Source of the DNA: CAWCUZ01 sp963798795
GTDB lineage: Bacteria; Acidobacteriota; Vicinamibacteria; Vicinamibacterales; SCN-69-37
Assembly: GCA_963798795.1 (NCBI GenBank)
Contig: CAWCUZ010000006.1
Coordinates: 310,001-374,000 of the forward strand
Direction of reading: 5' to 3'
DNA: 64,000 nucleotides
Below are positions 16,281 to 24,023 of the stretch, one piece after another (position 1 is the first letter of the stretch; each line of letters starts with the position of its first letter). The notes under the pieces are model-generated. The model was not told the DNA's origin. It saw nothing but the letters and a program-made list of their open reading frames with translations, and made no database searches. Position numbers and translations under genes: made by a program.

Positions 16281-16350
16281 TGGGGTCAAACCAGGGTCAA
16301 ACCAGGGTCAAACCTAGGTTTGACCCTGGTTTGACCCTGGTTTGACCCCA
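16281..16350. repeat. Perfect 70-bp palindrome made of inverted 11-mers
   Basis: Three units of GGGTCAAACCA/C read into the centre (AACCTAGGTT, 16311-16320), followed by the exact mirror of three TGGTTTGACCC units. Every base of the 35-nt arm pairs with the other arm. It contains the last 12 codons and stop of the beta-CASP nuclease gene and ends 4 nt before the LssY_C start. Confidence 0.97.
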
Positions 16351-17750
16351 ATCTCGATTCCCTGCCCCTGCTCCGGCGTCATGACTTTCCACCCGAGTTC
16401 CCTTTCGATGCGGGCCTTGAGCGCATCCATCGGCCCGGGCTCGCCGTGGACGAGGCAGGTCAGCGAGGGCGGCCGCGTGAAATTGCCGAGCCAGCGCATG
16501 ATCTCGTTCGCGTCGGCGTGGGCCGACATCGAGTCGAGGCTCTCGATTCGCGCGCCCACGTGGATGTCCCGGCCGTGCATGCGGGCGGACGGCGCCCCGT
16601 CGAGCAGCTTGCGCCCGCGCGTGCCGCCTGCCTGGTACCCGACGAACAGGATCGTGTTGCGCTCGTCGGGCAGCGCGCGCTCGAGGTAATGCAGCACACG
16701 GCCGCCGGTCGCCATGCCGCTCGACGAGATGATGATGGCCGGCTGATTCGACTCCTGCACGGCGCGGGATTCGGCAATCGTGTGGACCACGGTCAGCCGC
16801 GCCGTGCAGAACGCCGCCAGTTCGCGCAACGCCCCGGCGCACGCGCTGCCCCCCGTGCGCGCCATCTCCGCGATTTCGGGATCGAGGTCCTGCAGCCGCT
16901 TGCGGTACTCCGCCAGGACGGCGATTGCCATCGGACTGTCGACGTACACGGGCAGCCGCGGAATCTCGCCGTCGAGCTCCAGCCGCCGGACCCAGTACAG
17001 CAGCTCTTCGACGCGCCCGAGCGCGAAGGCGGGAATGATGAGCCGCCCCCCGCGGCCGATCGTCTCCTTGATGACTCGCCCGATGCGCGCGCCGGCGTCA
17101 TCCGATCCATGGGTCCGGTCGCCGTACGTGGACTCCACATACAGGACGTCGGCCGCGGCGACCGGCTGCGGATCGGGCAGCACGGGGCGGTTGTACCGCC
17201 CGAGATCGCCGCTGAACAGCAGCGTCCTTCCGGTCCGTTCGTGGACGATGCGGGCGTAGCCCGCGCCGAGCAGGTGGCCCGCGTTGATGAACTCGAAGGT
17301 CAGGCCCGGCACGATCGGCATCGGCCGGTTGTAGCCGACCGGCTGGAGCAGCAGCATCGCCTGGTTCGCTTCGTCGATCGTGTAGAGCGGGAGGGCGGGG
17401 CGATGGCGCGTGTAGCCCTTGCGATTGGCGCGCTCCGCGTCTTCTTCCTGGATCTTGGCGGCATCCGCGAGCACGATGCGCGCGAGGCTGGCGGTGGCCG
17501 GCGTGCAGTAGATGCGGCCGCGGAATCCCTGCCCGACCAGCCGCGGCAGGTAGCCGCAGTGATCGAGGTGCGCGTGCGTGAGCACGACGGCGCGGATGTC
17601 GTCGGCGCGCACCGGCAGCGCCTGCCAGTTCCGGTCGCGCACCGATCCCTGAAACAGGCCGCAGTCCACCAGCACCTTCACGTCGTCCACGTCGATGAGG
17701 TGCTTGGATCCGGTGACCGTACGAGCCGCGCCCAAACTGCTCAGTCGCAT
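16314..17750 (-). CDS. MBL-fold beta-CASP RNA nuclease (CPSF/RNase J-like)
   Basis: 478 aa from the ATG at 17750 (GAAGG 8 nt upstream; a TTG two codons earlier is less likely). N-terminal metallo-beta-lactamase motif LTHAHLDHCGYLP (about 58-70) preceded by VLVDCGLFQG; beta-CASP region with IIISSSGMATGGRVLHYL and RNTILFVGYQAGGTRG; C-terminal RMMBL part with SMSAHADANEIMRWL and CLVHGEPGPMDALK. These are the metal ligands and beta-CASP motifs of RNA-processing nucleases. The last 12 residues and the stop codon are encoded by the 70-bp palindrome, so the natural C terminus has probably been overwritten; the domain itself is complete. Confidence 0.88.
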   Translation of the reverse strand: MRLSSLGAARTVTGSKHLIDVDDVKVLVDCGLFQGSVRDRNWQALPVRADDIRAVVLTHAHLDHCGYLPRLVGQGFRGRIYCTPATASLARIVLADAAKIQEEDAERANRKGYTRHRPALPLYTIDEANQAMLLLQPVGYNRPMPIVPGLTFEFINAGHLLGAGYARIVHERTGRTLLFSGDLGRYNRPVLPDPQPVAAADVLYVESTYGDRTHGSDDAGARIGRVIKETIGRGGRLIIPAFALGRVEELLYWVRRLELDGEIPRLPVYVDSPMAIAVLAEYRKRLQDLDPEIAEMARTGGSACAGALRELAAFCTARLTVVHTIAESRAVQESNQPAIIISSSGMATGGRVLHYLERALPDERNTILFVGYQAGGTRGRKLLDGAPSARMHGRDIHVGARIESLDSMSAHADANEIMRWLGNFTRPPSLTCLVHGEPGPMDALKARIERELGWKVMTPEQGQGIEIGVKPGSNQGQT

Positions 17751-17756
17751 CGTCAA

Positions 17757-17940
17757 CCTTCAATCGGCCAGGGGCAATCGGATCGATCGATTGATCGGCA
17801 ATCGGGATCGAACATCGGACGGAACGACCATCGATCGGCGATCCCGATGACCGTGGTGACGATAGCCGATCCCGATCTCCGCTTGACAATAGCCGATCCG
17901 ATTGCCGATTGCCGATTGCCGATGAGCGATTGCCGTCAGG
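17757..17940. repeat. Snap-back heptamer array, CAATCGG then CCGATTG
   Basis: Gene-free 184 nt. The left part (17764-17815) holds three CAATCGG units with ATCGATC-type variants; the right part (17880-17937) holds CCGATTGCC-type units in tandem, i.e. the reverse complement. The same words flank the other side of the neighbouring gene (18916-19094). TTGACAATAGCC near 17884 is probably part of the repeat background. Confidence 0.85.
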
Positions 17941-18915
17941 CTAGGCGAAGAACCCCGGCGTCCCCCCGGTGTGCCAGAAGAGCACCGTCCTGCCGGTGAA
18001 CTCGCCCGCGCGGGCACGCGAGATCAGGCCGGCCGCCGCCTTGGCCGTGTAGACCGGATCCAGAACGATGCCCTCGCGTCGGGCGAGGAGCTCAGTCGCT
18101 TCGACGGACGCGGGCGTGGGAATGCCGTAGCCCTCTCCGATGAAGCGGTCGTCGACCTCCGGCGCGGGAATGCCGAGGCGCGCGGCCGACGTGCCGAGCC
18201 GCGCGGCGGCCTTGTCGACGAGGGCCGCCACGACCGGCACGATGGCGGCGGCGGGATCGTCCGCGCTGATGCCGAGCACACGCGCCTGAAGGCCGAGGAG
18301 GGCGCAGCCCAGCAGCAGGGCGGCCTGGGTTCCTCCCGAGGAGGTGGGGTGGACGATGAGGTCGGGACGTATGCTCGACGTGGCCAGCTCGACCGCGGCC
18401 TGCGCGAATCCGAGGACGCCCGTGGGCGTGGACGCGCCGAGCGGCACGACGAAGGGGCGCCGCCCCGCGGCGCGCCGCTCGGCGGCAATCCGTTCCATCT
18501 CGGGAGCGCGGTCTTCGCGCCTCGCCACGTATCGCATCGTCGCGCCGAAGAGGCGATCGAGGCGCGCGTTGCCGGTGAGCGGGTCGGGGGCCGTGCCATT
18601 CGAAACGAGGATGACGTCCAGTCCGGCGCGCGCGCCGGCGGCGGCGGTGACGCGCGCGTGATTCGACTGCACGCCGCCGCAGGTGATCAGCGTGTCGGCG
18701 CCGGCCGCCATCGCCTCGGCGAGCACCGTCTGCATCTTGCGGACCTTGTTGCCGCCCATCGCGAACGCCAGCAGGTCGTCGCGTTTCACGAACAGCCGCG
18801 GCGCGGCCGGACCCAGCGCGGCCTCGAGGCGTTCGAGGCGTTCGACCGGCGTGGCGTGCGGCGCCAGTGCGACCGACGGTATGGAGGTGAGGGCGGTCAG
18901 CGCGGTCATCGGCAT
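17941..18915 (-). CDS. PLP-dependent D-cysteine desulfhydrase / ACC deaminase-like enzyme
   Basis: 324 aa fold-type II PLP enzyme. Key segments: RLFVKRDDLLAFAMGGNKVRK with the PLP lysine at K57, TCGGVQSNHARVTAAAGA (Ser-Asn-His phosphate/substrate loop), HPTSSGGTQAALLLG (glycine-rich phosphate cup) and FWHTGGTPGFFA at the end. These fit D-cysteine desulfhydrase (D-cysteine to pyruvate, sulfide and ammonia) or ACC deaminase; the two cannot be separated safely by eye. It lies alone between two CGATTG-type repeat blocks, with no operon partner, which may mark it as a mobile or transferred cassette. Start ATG at 18915 or 18909. Confidence 0.8.
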   Translation of the reverse strand: MPMTALTALTSIPSVALAPHATPVERLERLEAALGPAAPRLFVKRDDLLAFAMGGNKVRKMQTVLAEAMAAGADTLITCGGVQSNHARVTAAAGARAGLDVILVSNGTAPDPLTGNARLDRLFGATMRYVARREDRAPEMERIAAERRAAGRRPFVVPLGASTPTGVLGFAQAAVELATSSIRPDLIVHPTSSGGTQAALLLGCALLGLQARVLGISADDPAAAIVPVVAALVDKAAARLGTSAARLGIPAPEVDDRFIGEGYGIPTPASVEATELLARREGIVLDPVYTAKAAAGLISRARAGEFTGRTVLFWHTGGTPGFFA

Positions 18916-19094
18916 GCGTCAATCGGCAATCTTCGATCGGATCGGGCCATCGGATTATCGCGCCATCGGGAGCCGTCTAACGATAATCGATTCCGATTCC
19001 GATTCCGATTGCCGACGGCCCGCTGGTCGATCCGATTGCCGATCATCCGATCGTCGATCCGATTGCCGATTGGCGATGAACGATTGCCGATGTC
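18916..19094. repeat. CAATCGG/CCGATTG repeat block upstream of MTHFR-like gene
   Basis: CAATCGGCAATC and CATCGG words on the left, then GATTCCGATTCCGATTCC and several CCGATTGCC units on the right, again with opposite orientation in the two halves. Same word family as 17757-17940 on the other side of the desulfhydrase gene. No open frame of note. Confidence 0.85.
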
Positions 19095-19100
19095 TATACT
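19095..19100 (+). promoter_or_regulatory. Predicted -10 box of a leaderless gene
   Basis: TATACT at 19095-19100, only 6 nt before the ATG at 19107, so transcription would start at or next to the start codon. A -35 candidate TTGGCG (19070-19075) has a 19-nt spacer. No Shine-Dalgarno is present. Confidence 0.4.
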
Positions 19101-19106
19101 TGCCGA

Positions 19107-19964
19107 ATGCCTTCTCCGGCCGGGAGCCCGCTGGTCGGCGCACTCGGGGCGGACGCCGCGATCGTCTCGGTCGAGCTGCGGCCGCCCCGGGCCGAGCTGG
19201 ACGCCGCGGCCGGGATGGACGCGTGGATCGACACCTATCACTCGGTCCGCGGCCTGGTGCGCGGCGGGGCGTTCGTGTTCCTCACCGACAGCGCCGTGGG
19301 CGCGCACGAAGAGAACAATCTCCGCCATCTGGTGATCAATCTCGGCCGCGACGTGCCGCGCGACCGCGTGGTGCCGTTCCTCACCGCCAAGCACACACGC
19401 GAGTTCTGCCTCGACTATGCCGAGCGCGCCTGGCAGCAGGGGTTTCCGTCGCTGGTGGTGCTCGGCGGCGATCGGACGGTCGGCCCGCCGCGATGCGTGG
19501 AGCACGCCTGGCAGTTGCGCGAGGCGATTCGCGCGCACGTCCCGGCGCTCACGCTCGGCGGCTGGGCGAATCCGCATCGGCAGGCCGCGGAACAGGTGGA
19601 CCACCTGACGGATGGCGGCTTCAACGCGGAATTCTTCCTGACGCAGGTCGTCTCGCACCACGACCTGCCGGCCGTGGAGCGCTTCACGACGGAACTGTCG
19701 AAGCGCGGCCTTGACGTGCCCGGCGTGTACGGCGTCTTCTACTACCGCAGCGCCCGGCCGTCGACGCTCCAGACGCTGCGGCACTTCCTGCCGGTGCCCG
19801 TCGAGCCACTCACGGCGGAATTCGCCGCCGGCGCGACGGCCGAAGACATCTGTGCGCGCACGATTCGCGCGCTCCGGTCGGTCGGCGCCAAGCACGTGTA
19901 CGTCTCGAACCTGCCGATTGGGCGCGCGCGACAGACGCTGGCGAAGATTCAGGCAATGGTCTGA
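19107..19964 (+). CDS. MTHFR-like (methylenetetrahydrofolate reductase fold) protein
   Basis: 285 aa. The pattern of a MetF-type TIM barrel is visible: VSVELRPP at strand 1, VFLTDSAVGAHEENN, VPFLTAKHTREFCLDYAERA, FPSLVVLGGDRTVGPPRCVEH (the G-G-D segment used for the FAD/folate region), LTLGGWANPH, FNAEFFLTQVV and VPGVYGVFY. The usual role is FAD-dependent reduction of methylene-THF. This divergent group is short and not next to other folate or methionine genes, so the substrate is uncertain. It faces the nitroreductase gene across a heptamer array. Confidence 0.7.
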   Translation: MPSPAGSPLVGALGADAAIVSVELRPPRAELDAAAGMDAWIDTYHSVRGLVRGGAFVFLTDSAVGAHEENNLRHLVINLGRDVPRDRVVPFLTAKHTREFCLDYAERAWQQGFPSLVVLGGDRTVGPPRCVEHAWQLREAIRAHVPALTLGGWANPHRQAAEQVDHLTDGGFNAEFFLTQVVSHHDLPAVERFTTELSKRGLDVPGVYGVFYYRSARPSTLQTLRHFLPVPVEPLTAEFAAGATAEDICARTIRALRSVGAKHVYVSNLPIGRARQTLAKIQAMV

Positions 19965-19983
19965 CGACCCGGGACGCAAAACT

Positions 19984-20214
19984 GCGCACTCCGCACTCCG
20001 CACTCCGCACCCCGCACCCCGCACCCCGCACCCCGCACCCCGCACCCCGCACCCCGCACCCCGCACCCCGCACCCCGCACCCCGCACCCCGCACCCCGCA
20101 CCCCGCAGCCCGCACCCCGCACCCCGCACCCCGCACCCCGCAGCCCGCACCCCGCACCCCGCACCCCGCACCCCGCACCCCGCAGCCCGCACCCCGCACC
20201 CCGCACCCCGCACC
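19984..20214. repeat. Heptamer array, about 33 units of CGCACCC
   Basis: Tandem 7-mers CGCACCC with CGCACTC (left end) and CGCAGCC variants; units are nearly identical over 230 nt. It fills the gap between two convergent genes and abuts the nitroreductase stop codon. The same unit occurs at 28276-28309 (inverted) and 30229-30443. Frames through it code only for Arg-Gly-Ala-Gly-Cys repeats and are not genes. Confidence 0.97.
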
Positions 20215-20822
20215 TAGAACTGCGCCCCCCACCGGTCCGCGAACACGAAGTCCGAGATGGGCCGCCGGATGCGTGGCTTCATTTCCGCGTCCCGATGGCG
20301 CTCGCTCGAGAGCGTGCCGGGGTCGCCGGCGTAGCCAATCGCCATGACGACGGCGGGTTCGAACGGCGCCGGCACGCCGCACACGTCGCCGGCCCTGTCG
20401 TGGTCGAAGCCTTCCATCTGCCGAATCGACAGCCCCATCGCGGTGGCCTGCAGGGCCAGAAAGCCGACCGCCTGGCCGGCGTCGTACCACGCGTGGGCGT
20501 TGGGCGCCTCGTTGTGCTCCAGCGTCACGCGCAGGGCGACGAGCACGAGCACCGGCGCCGCCTCGGCCCACTCGCGGTTGCGGCCCGTCAGCGATCCGAG
20601 CAGCGCCGCGAACGCCTCAGGCGATCGGCGCCGCTCGCACGCCACGAACCGCCACGGCTGCTCGTTGAGAGACGAGGGCGCCCAGCGCGCGGCTTCGAAG
20701 AGGCGCAGCAGATCCGCGCGTGACACGTCGCGCGTCGCGTCGAACGCGCGCGGACTCCAGCGATGCCGGATGACGTCGAGGATCTCGTGATCGGCCTGCG
20801 CCGCCTTGGGATGGTCGGCCAT
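20214..20822 (-). CDS. Nitroreductase-family flavoprotein
   Basis: 202 aa. Typical nitroreductase start VIRHRWSPRAFDA, then LLRLFEAARWAPSSLNEQPWRFV (FMN phosphate and ring-binding motif), HAWYDAGQAVGFLALQATAMGL in the middle and VVMAIGYAGDPGTL near the end. The enzyme is an FMN-dependent NAD(P)H oxidoreductase; natural substrate unknown. The start codon is 5 nt from the first ATG of the divergent aminotransferase gene, and the stop touches the heptamer array. Confidence 0.87.
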   Translation of the reverse strand: MADHPKAAQADHEILDVIRHRWSPRAFDATRDVSRADLLRLFEAARWAPSSLNEQPWRFVACERRRSPEAFAALLGSLTGRNREWAEAAPVLVLVALRVTLEHNEAPNAHAWYDAGQAVGFLALQATAMGLSIRQMEGFDHDRAGDVCGVPAPFEPAVVMAIGYAGDPGTLSSERHRDAEMKPRIRRPISDFVFADRWGAQF

Positions 20823-20827
20823 GCCTT

Positions 20828-22018
20828 ATGATGCCCCGAATGGGCGCTTTCCTCGACACCGTTCCCTTCTCCGGGATCATCCGCATTCGCGACATGATGT
20901 ATTCGGTCGACCGGCCGTTCCGCCTCGACCAGGGTGACGTGAGCTTCGACGCGCCCGACTCGGTGAAGGCGGCGCTCGTCAAAGGCGTGGCCGACAATCG
21001 CACGCACTACGTGCAGACCTCCGGCATCCCGCCGCTGCTCGACCGGCTCGTCGAGAAGATGCGCATCACGAATGCGATTCCGATCGGCGGCCCGGACGAG
21101 GTCATGGTCTCGGCCGGCGGCATCCACGGCCAGTTCATCGCATGCCAGGCGCTGCTCGAACCCGGCGACGACGTCCTGATTCCCGATCCCTGCTGGCCGC
21201 CCACGATCAGCAACGTGGTCGCCGCGCACGCTCGGCCGGTCGGCTATCCGCTCTTCGAGTCCGAAGGCTGGCGGCCGGATGTGGACGACATTCGCAAACG
21301 CCTCACCCCCAAGACCCGCGCCATCGTCATCAACACCCCGAACAATCCGACCGGCGGCGTGATGACGCGCGATGACCTCGACGCACTGGCGGCGCTCGTC
21401 CAGGAGCGCGGCCTGTGGGTGTTGTCGGACGAGGCGTACGAAGACTTCGTCTATGAGGGCGAGCACGCCAGCATCGCGTCATGGCCGGGCCTCTACGAGC
21501 GCACGATCCCGCTCTACACCTTCAGCAAGAGCTACGCGATGACGGGGCTGCGCCTCGGATATCTCGCCATCAAGAACGCCGAGATCCGGGCGCGGGCGAG
21601 GAAAGTGATCTTCTGCACCGTCGCGAACGTGTCGTCGCTCATCCAGTACGGCGGCCTCGGCGCCCTCGAGGGATCGCAGGACGTCATCGGTGAGTTTCAC
21701 CGCGAGCTGGCCGCGCGACGCGAGCTGTTCTACTCGGGGATCCGCGACGCGGCGAACGGCACGCTGTGGGGCAGCCCGCCGGCGGGCGCGTTCTACGCGT
21801 TCCTGAAGATCAACGACGCGTGGCGGTCGCCGCTGCCCGACGCGCCCGCGTCACGGTCGTGGGCGATGACCGAGTTCCTGATCAAGCGCGGCCGGATCGG
21901 CTGCGTGCCGGGCATCGACTTCGGCGAGCGCGGCGAGGGCTACCTGCGCTTCTGCTTCGCGCGCGACCGGCACGAGCTGACGGGCGCGCTGGAATCGATG
22001 GCGGAGATCTTTCATTAG
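20828..22018 (+). CDS. Class I/II PLP-dependent aminotransferase
   Basis: 396 aa fold-type I aminotransferase. SAGGIHGQFIACQALLEPGD, VINTPNNPTGGVM, LWVLSDEAYEDFVYEG and YTFSKSYAMTGLRLGYLA (PLP lysine in SKSYAMTG) are the canonical motifs; RFCFARDRHEL carries the C-terminal substrate Arg. Likely aspartate/aromatic-type aminotransferase, specificity not predictable. In-frame ATGs at 20828, 20831 and 20840 are possible starts; 20840 (MGAFLDTVPFSGI) leaves more room from the divergent nitroreductase. No Shine-Dalgarno, so a leaderless message is possible. Confidence 0.88.
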   Translation: MMPRMGAFLDTVPFSGIIRIRDMMYSVDRPFRLDQGDVSFDAPDSVKAALVKGVADNRTHYVQTSGIPPLLDRLVEKMRITNAIPIGGPDEVMVSAGGIHGQFIACQALLEPGDDVLIPDPCWPPTISNVVAAHARPVGYPLFESEGWRPDVDDIRKRLTPKTRAIVINTPNNPTGGVMTRDDLDALAALVQERGLWVLSDEAYEDFVYEGEHASIASWPGLYERTIPLYTFSKSYAMTGLRLGYLAIKNAEIRARARKVIFCTVANVSSLIQYGGLGALEGSQDVIGEFHRELAARRELFYSGIRDAANGTLWGSPPAGAFYAFLKINDAWRSPLPDAPASRSWAMTEFLIKRGRIGCVPGIDFGERGEGYLRFCFARDRHELTGALESMAEIFH

Positions 22019-22033
22019 GGCCTGACAGGCCCT

Positions 22034-22774
22034 TCAGTACACGTGTCTTCCGCCGTCGACTCTAATCGTCTCTCCGGTGATGAAGTCGCTTTCGATGAGC
22101 GCCACGACGGTCTTGGCGATTTCGCCGGCGCCGCCCCAGTGGCCGACGGGCGTGGACTTGGTCACGGCCACGCGTTCCTCGTCTGACAGGTCGTCGGGTG
22201 CGAGGACCGGCCCGGGGGCGATGGCGTTGACGAGAATATGGTCGCCGGCCAGCTCCAGCGCGAGCCCTTCGGTGAGCGCCCTCACGCCCGCCTTGCCGAC
22301 GTAGTAGGCGAGATAGCCCTTGTAACGCGGGCGGCCGCTCGCGGCGACCCAGTCGGAGAAATTGATGATGCGGCCGCCGCCCGTCTTGCGCATGAGCGGC
22401 ACGGCCGCGCGCGCGCACAGGAACGACCCGCGCAGGTCGACGCCGAGCTGCCGATCCCACGCGGCCGCGTCCATCTCGTCGAAGGCGACGGGCTGGTACA
22501 GCGAGGCCATGTTGACGAGCACGTCGAGCCGGCCGAAGGCCTCGGCCGTGCGATCGACCAGTGCGGCGCAGTCTTCCGCGCGCGAGACATCAGCGCGGAC
22601 GGCCAGCGCGCGGCGGCCGGCCGTCTGCACGTCGCCGGCAACCTGTGTCGCTTCGTCTTCCGACCGCCGGTAGGCCAGCACGACGTCGGCGCCGCGTGCG
22701 GCGACGGCGACCGACAAGGCGTGCCCCATGCGGCGGCCGCCGGTGATGAGCACGACGCGTCCGGCCAGGTCCAT
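22034..22774 (-). CDS. SDR-family oxidoreductase (pteridine reductase-like)
   Basis: 246 aa short-chain dehydrogenase. Cofactor loop VLITGGRRMGHAL (the Gly-Gly-Arg-Arg form seen in FolM/pteridine-reductase-like SDRs, suggesting NADPH), LVNMASLYQP in place of NNAG, INFSDW with the catalytic Ser, YKGYLAYYVGKAGV with Tyr-X3-Lys, and AIAPGPVLAP. Substrate not determinable. It sits 7 nt downstream of the DoxX gene, same strand. Confidence 0.87.
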   Translation of the reverse strand: MDLAGRVVLITGGRRMGHALSVAVAARGADVVLAYRRSEDEATQVAGDVQTAGRRALAVRADVSRAEDCAALVDRTAEAFGRLDVLVNMASLYQPVAFDEMDAAAWDRQLGVDLRGSFLCARAAVPLMRKTGGGRIINFSDWVAASGRPRYKGYLAYYVGKAGVRALTEGLALELAGDHILVNAIAPGPVLAPDDLSDEERVAVTKSTPVGHWGGAGEIAKTVVALIESDFITGETIRVDGGRHVY

Positions 22775-22781
22775 GAGTCGG

Positions 22782-23267
22782 CTACATCTTTCCGCGGAGG
22801 CGGGCCCGGCCGGCCGCCCGCAACGCTTCGGATTCGGCGCGCCGGCCGTCGAGCGACCACTCGCCCGCGCCGGCCACCAGGAGACACAGCAGGCCGGCGC
22901 ACACGAGCCAGGTGAACTCGATGCCCTGCCCGTGGTTGGCGGCGCCCGTCCAGTTGAGGAAGAAGCCCCACGGCCAGCTCATCTTCCAGGCGAGGATAAT
23001 CTGCGTGGCCAGCAACCACACCGCGGCCCAGCGGGTCCACAGTCCCGCTGCGAGCAGCACGCCGCCGGCCAGTTCCACGCTACCCACAAAGACCGCCAGC
23101 GGATACGCCGGATTCAGCCCGTAGTTAATGAACAGCGCCGACGTCTGGTCCAGGCCGCCGGGACCGATGCCGGGGCCCGCCCACGCGCCGAAGAGCGTGT
23201 TCGATCCGTGCGCCACGAACACCACGGCGAGGGCGAGGCGCAGAATCGCAAGACCGAGTCCAGTCAT
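22782..23267 (-). CDS. DoxX-family membrane protein
   Basis: 161 aa with four predicted membrane helices: LGLAILRLALAVVFVAHGSN, YPLAVFVGSVELAGGVLLAAG, WAAVWLLATQIILAW and EFTWLVCAGLLCLLVAGAG. The first helix ending in AHGSNTLFG and the Trp/Pro-rich loop are typical DoxX features. Function of this group is poorly defined (redox or quinone-linked stress in some members). Follows the outer-membrane protein gene and precedes the SDR on the same strand. Confidence 0.82.
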   Translation of the reverse strand: MTGLGLAILRLALAVVFVAHGSNTLFGAWAGPGIGPGGLDQTSALFINYGLNPAYPLAVFVGSVELAGGVLLAAGLWTRWAAVWLLATQIILAWKMSWPWGFFLNWTGAANHGQGIEFTWLVCAGLLCLLVAGAGEWSLDGRRAESEALRAAGRARLRGKM

Positions 23268-23288
23268 GGGCGGCTAGATTGTGCCTCA

Positions 23289-23375
23289 GAGCACGTTTCA
23301 AAACGATGGAGCGCCGGGTTCAGACCCGGCCCGCGCGAACCTGGAGGTCCGCCGCTCCGGATTTGAGACGCGCTC
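23289..23375 (-). repeat. Hairpin element with REP-like core (family copy A)
   Basis: Imperfect inverted arms 23289-23313 and 23353-23375 (GAGCRCGTYTCAAA in each) enclose a second hairpin GCCGGGT-N4-ACCCGGC (23313-23330). It begins directly after the outer-membrane protein stop. The core, read on the minus strand as CGGGTCTGAACCCGGCGCTC, recurs at 27282-27301 and 38251-38275. It may also act as a terminator or mRNA 3' stabiliser. Confidence 0.75.
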
Positions 23376-23960
23376 TCAAAAATAGAACGCGAGCCCCCCG
23401 GTCCACATCGATCCCCGATGCGACAGGCGGCCGAGTCCGGGCACGCCGATCGGCTCGCTGTCGGGATCCGGCTCCCCGAACTTGACGAAGCGGAAGCGAT
23501 AGTCGGCAAACAGGGCCGCGCGGCGGCTGATGAACAGCTCGGCACCGGCACCCAGGTGCCAACCCGTCTTGCGCTCGGTCGTCGTCTCGATCGGCAGACC
23601 GTCCTCGTTCAGCGTGTCGGTCATATGCGTGTAGACGCCGAAGCCGCCCAGCAGGTACGGCGACAGCGTACCGCGCCCCAGGAACATCAGCAGCGAGCCC
23701 TGGATAGGTGTCTCCCTGACCCGTGTGGCGGCGTCCAGGTCGGTGATGGACCGGTGATCGACGGCGAGTTCGAGCGCCATGTGCGGAGACGTCCGCATCC
23801 GCACGGTACCGCCGAACAGGCGGGTCGAGGGCGTCCCGGACGCCACGTCGCCGCGGACGAAGCTCAGCCGCGGGCCGATCCCGATTGACTGGGCCGACGC
23901 CACAACCGGCACGGCGGCGAAAATCGCCGCGAAAACGAACACTCCAGCGCGTCGGTTCAT
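23376..23960 (-). CDS. Outer-membrane beta-barrel protein
   Basis: 194 aa. Signal peptide residues 1-23 (GVFVFAAIFAAVPVVASAQ with Ala-X-Ala cleavage). The mature part shows alternating hydrophobic strands with aromatic girdle residues: MALELAVDHRS, GTLSPYLLGGFGVYTHM, GWHLGAGAELFISRRAALFADYRF and the C-terminal TGGLAFYF ending in Phe, the barrel-assembly signal. About eight strands, OmpA/OmpW-like size. No ligand can be assigned. Confidence 0.83.
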   Translation of the reverse strand: MNRRAGVFVFAAIFAAVPVVASAQSIGIGPRLSFVRGDVASGTPSTRLFGGTVRMRTSPHMALELAVDHRSITDLDAATRVRETPIQGSLLMFLGRGTLSPYLLGGFGVYTHMTDTLNEDGLPIETTTERKTGWHLGAGAELFISRRAALFADYRFRFVKFGEPDPDSEPIGVPGLGRLSHRGSMWTGGLAFYF

Positions 23961-24023
23961 GGGGAAACTCCTTATCGTAGGTCTCGGCGCCGGACGTCCC
24001 GTTCTGTAGGATGATTAGGCAGC

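Noticed and set aside
17884..17912. TTGACA promoter upstream of the desulfhydrase end
   Set aside because: On the plus strand it would transcribe antisense into the desulfhydrase gene, and it lies within the repeat block; no -10 box fits.
18906..20213. 435-codon minus-strand frame with Arg-Gly-Ala-Gly-Cys repeats
   Set aside because: Produced by translating the CGCACCC array and the antisense of the MTHFR-like gene.
19984..20214. CRISPR array
   Set aside because: Units are 7 nt with no unique spacers and no cas genes nearby; same reasoning for the array at 30229-30443.
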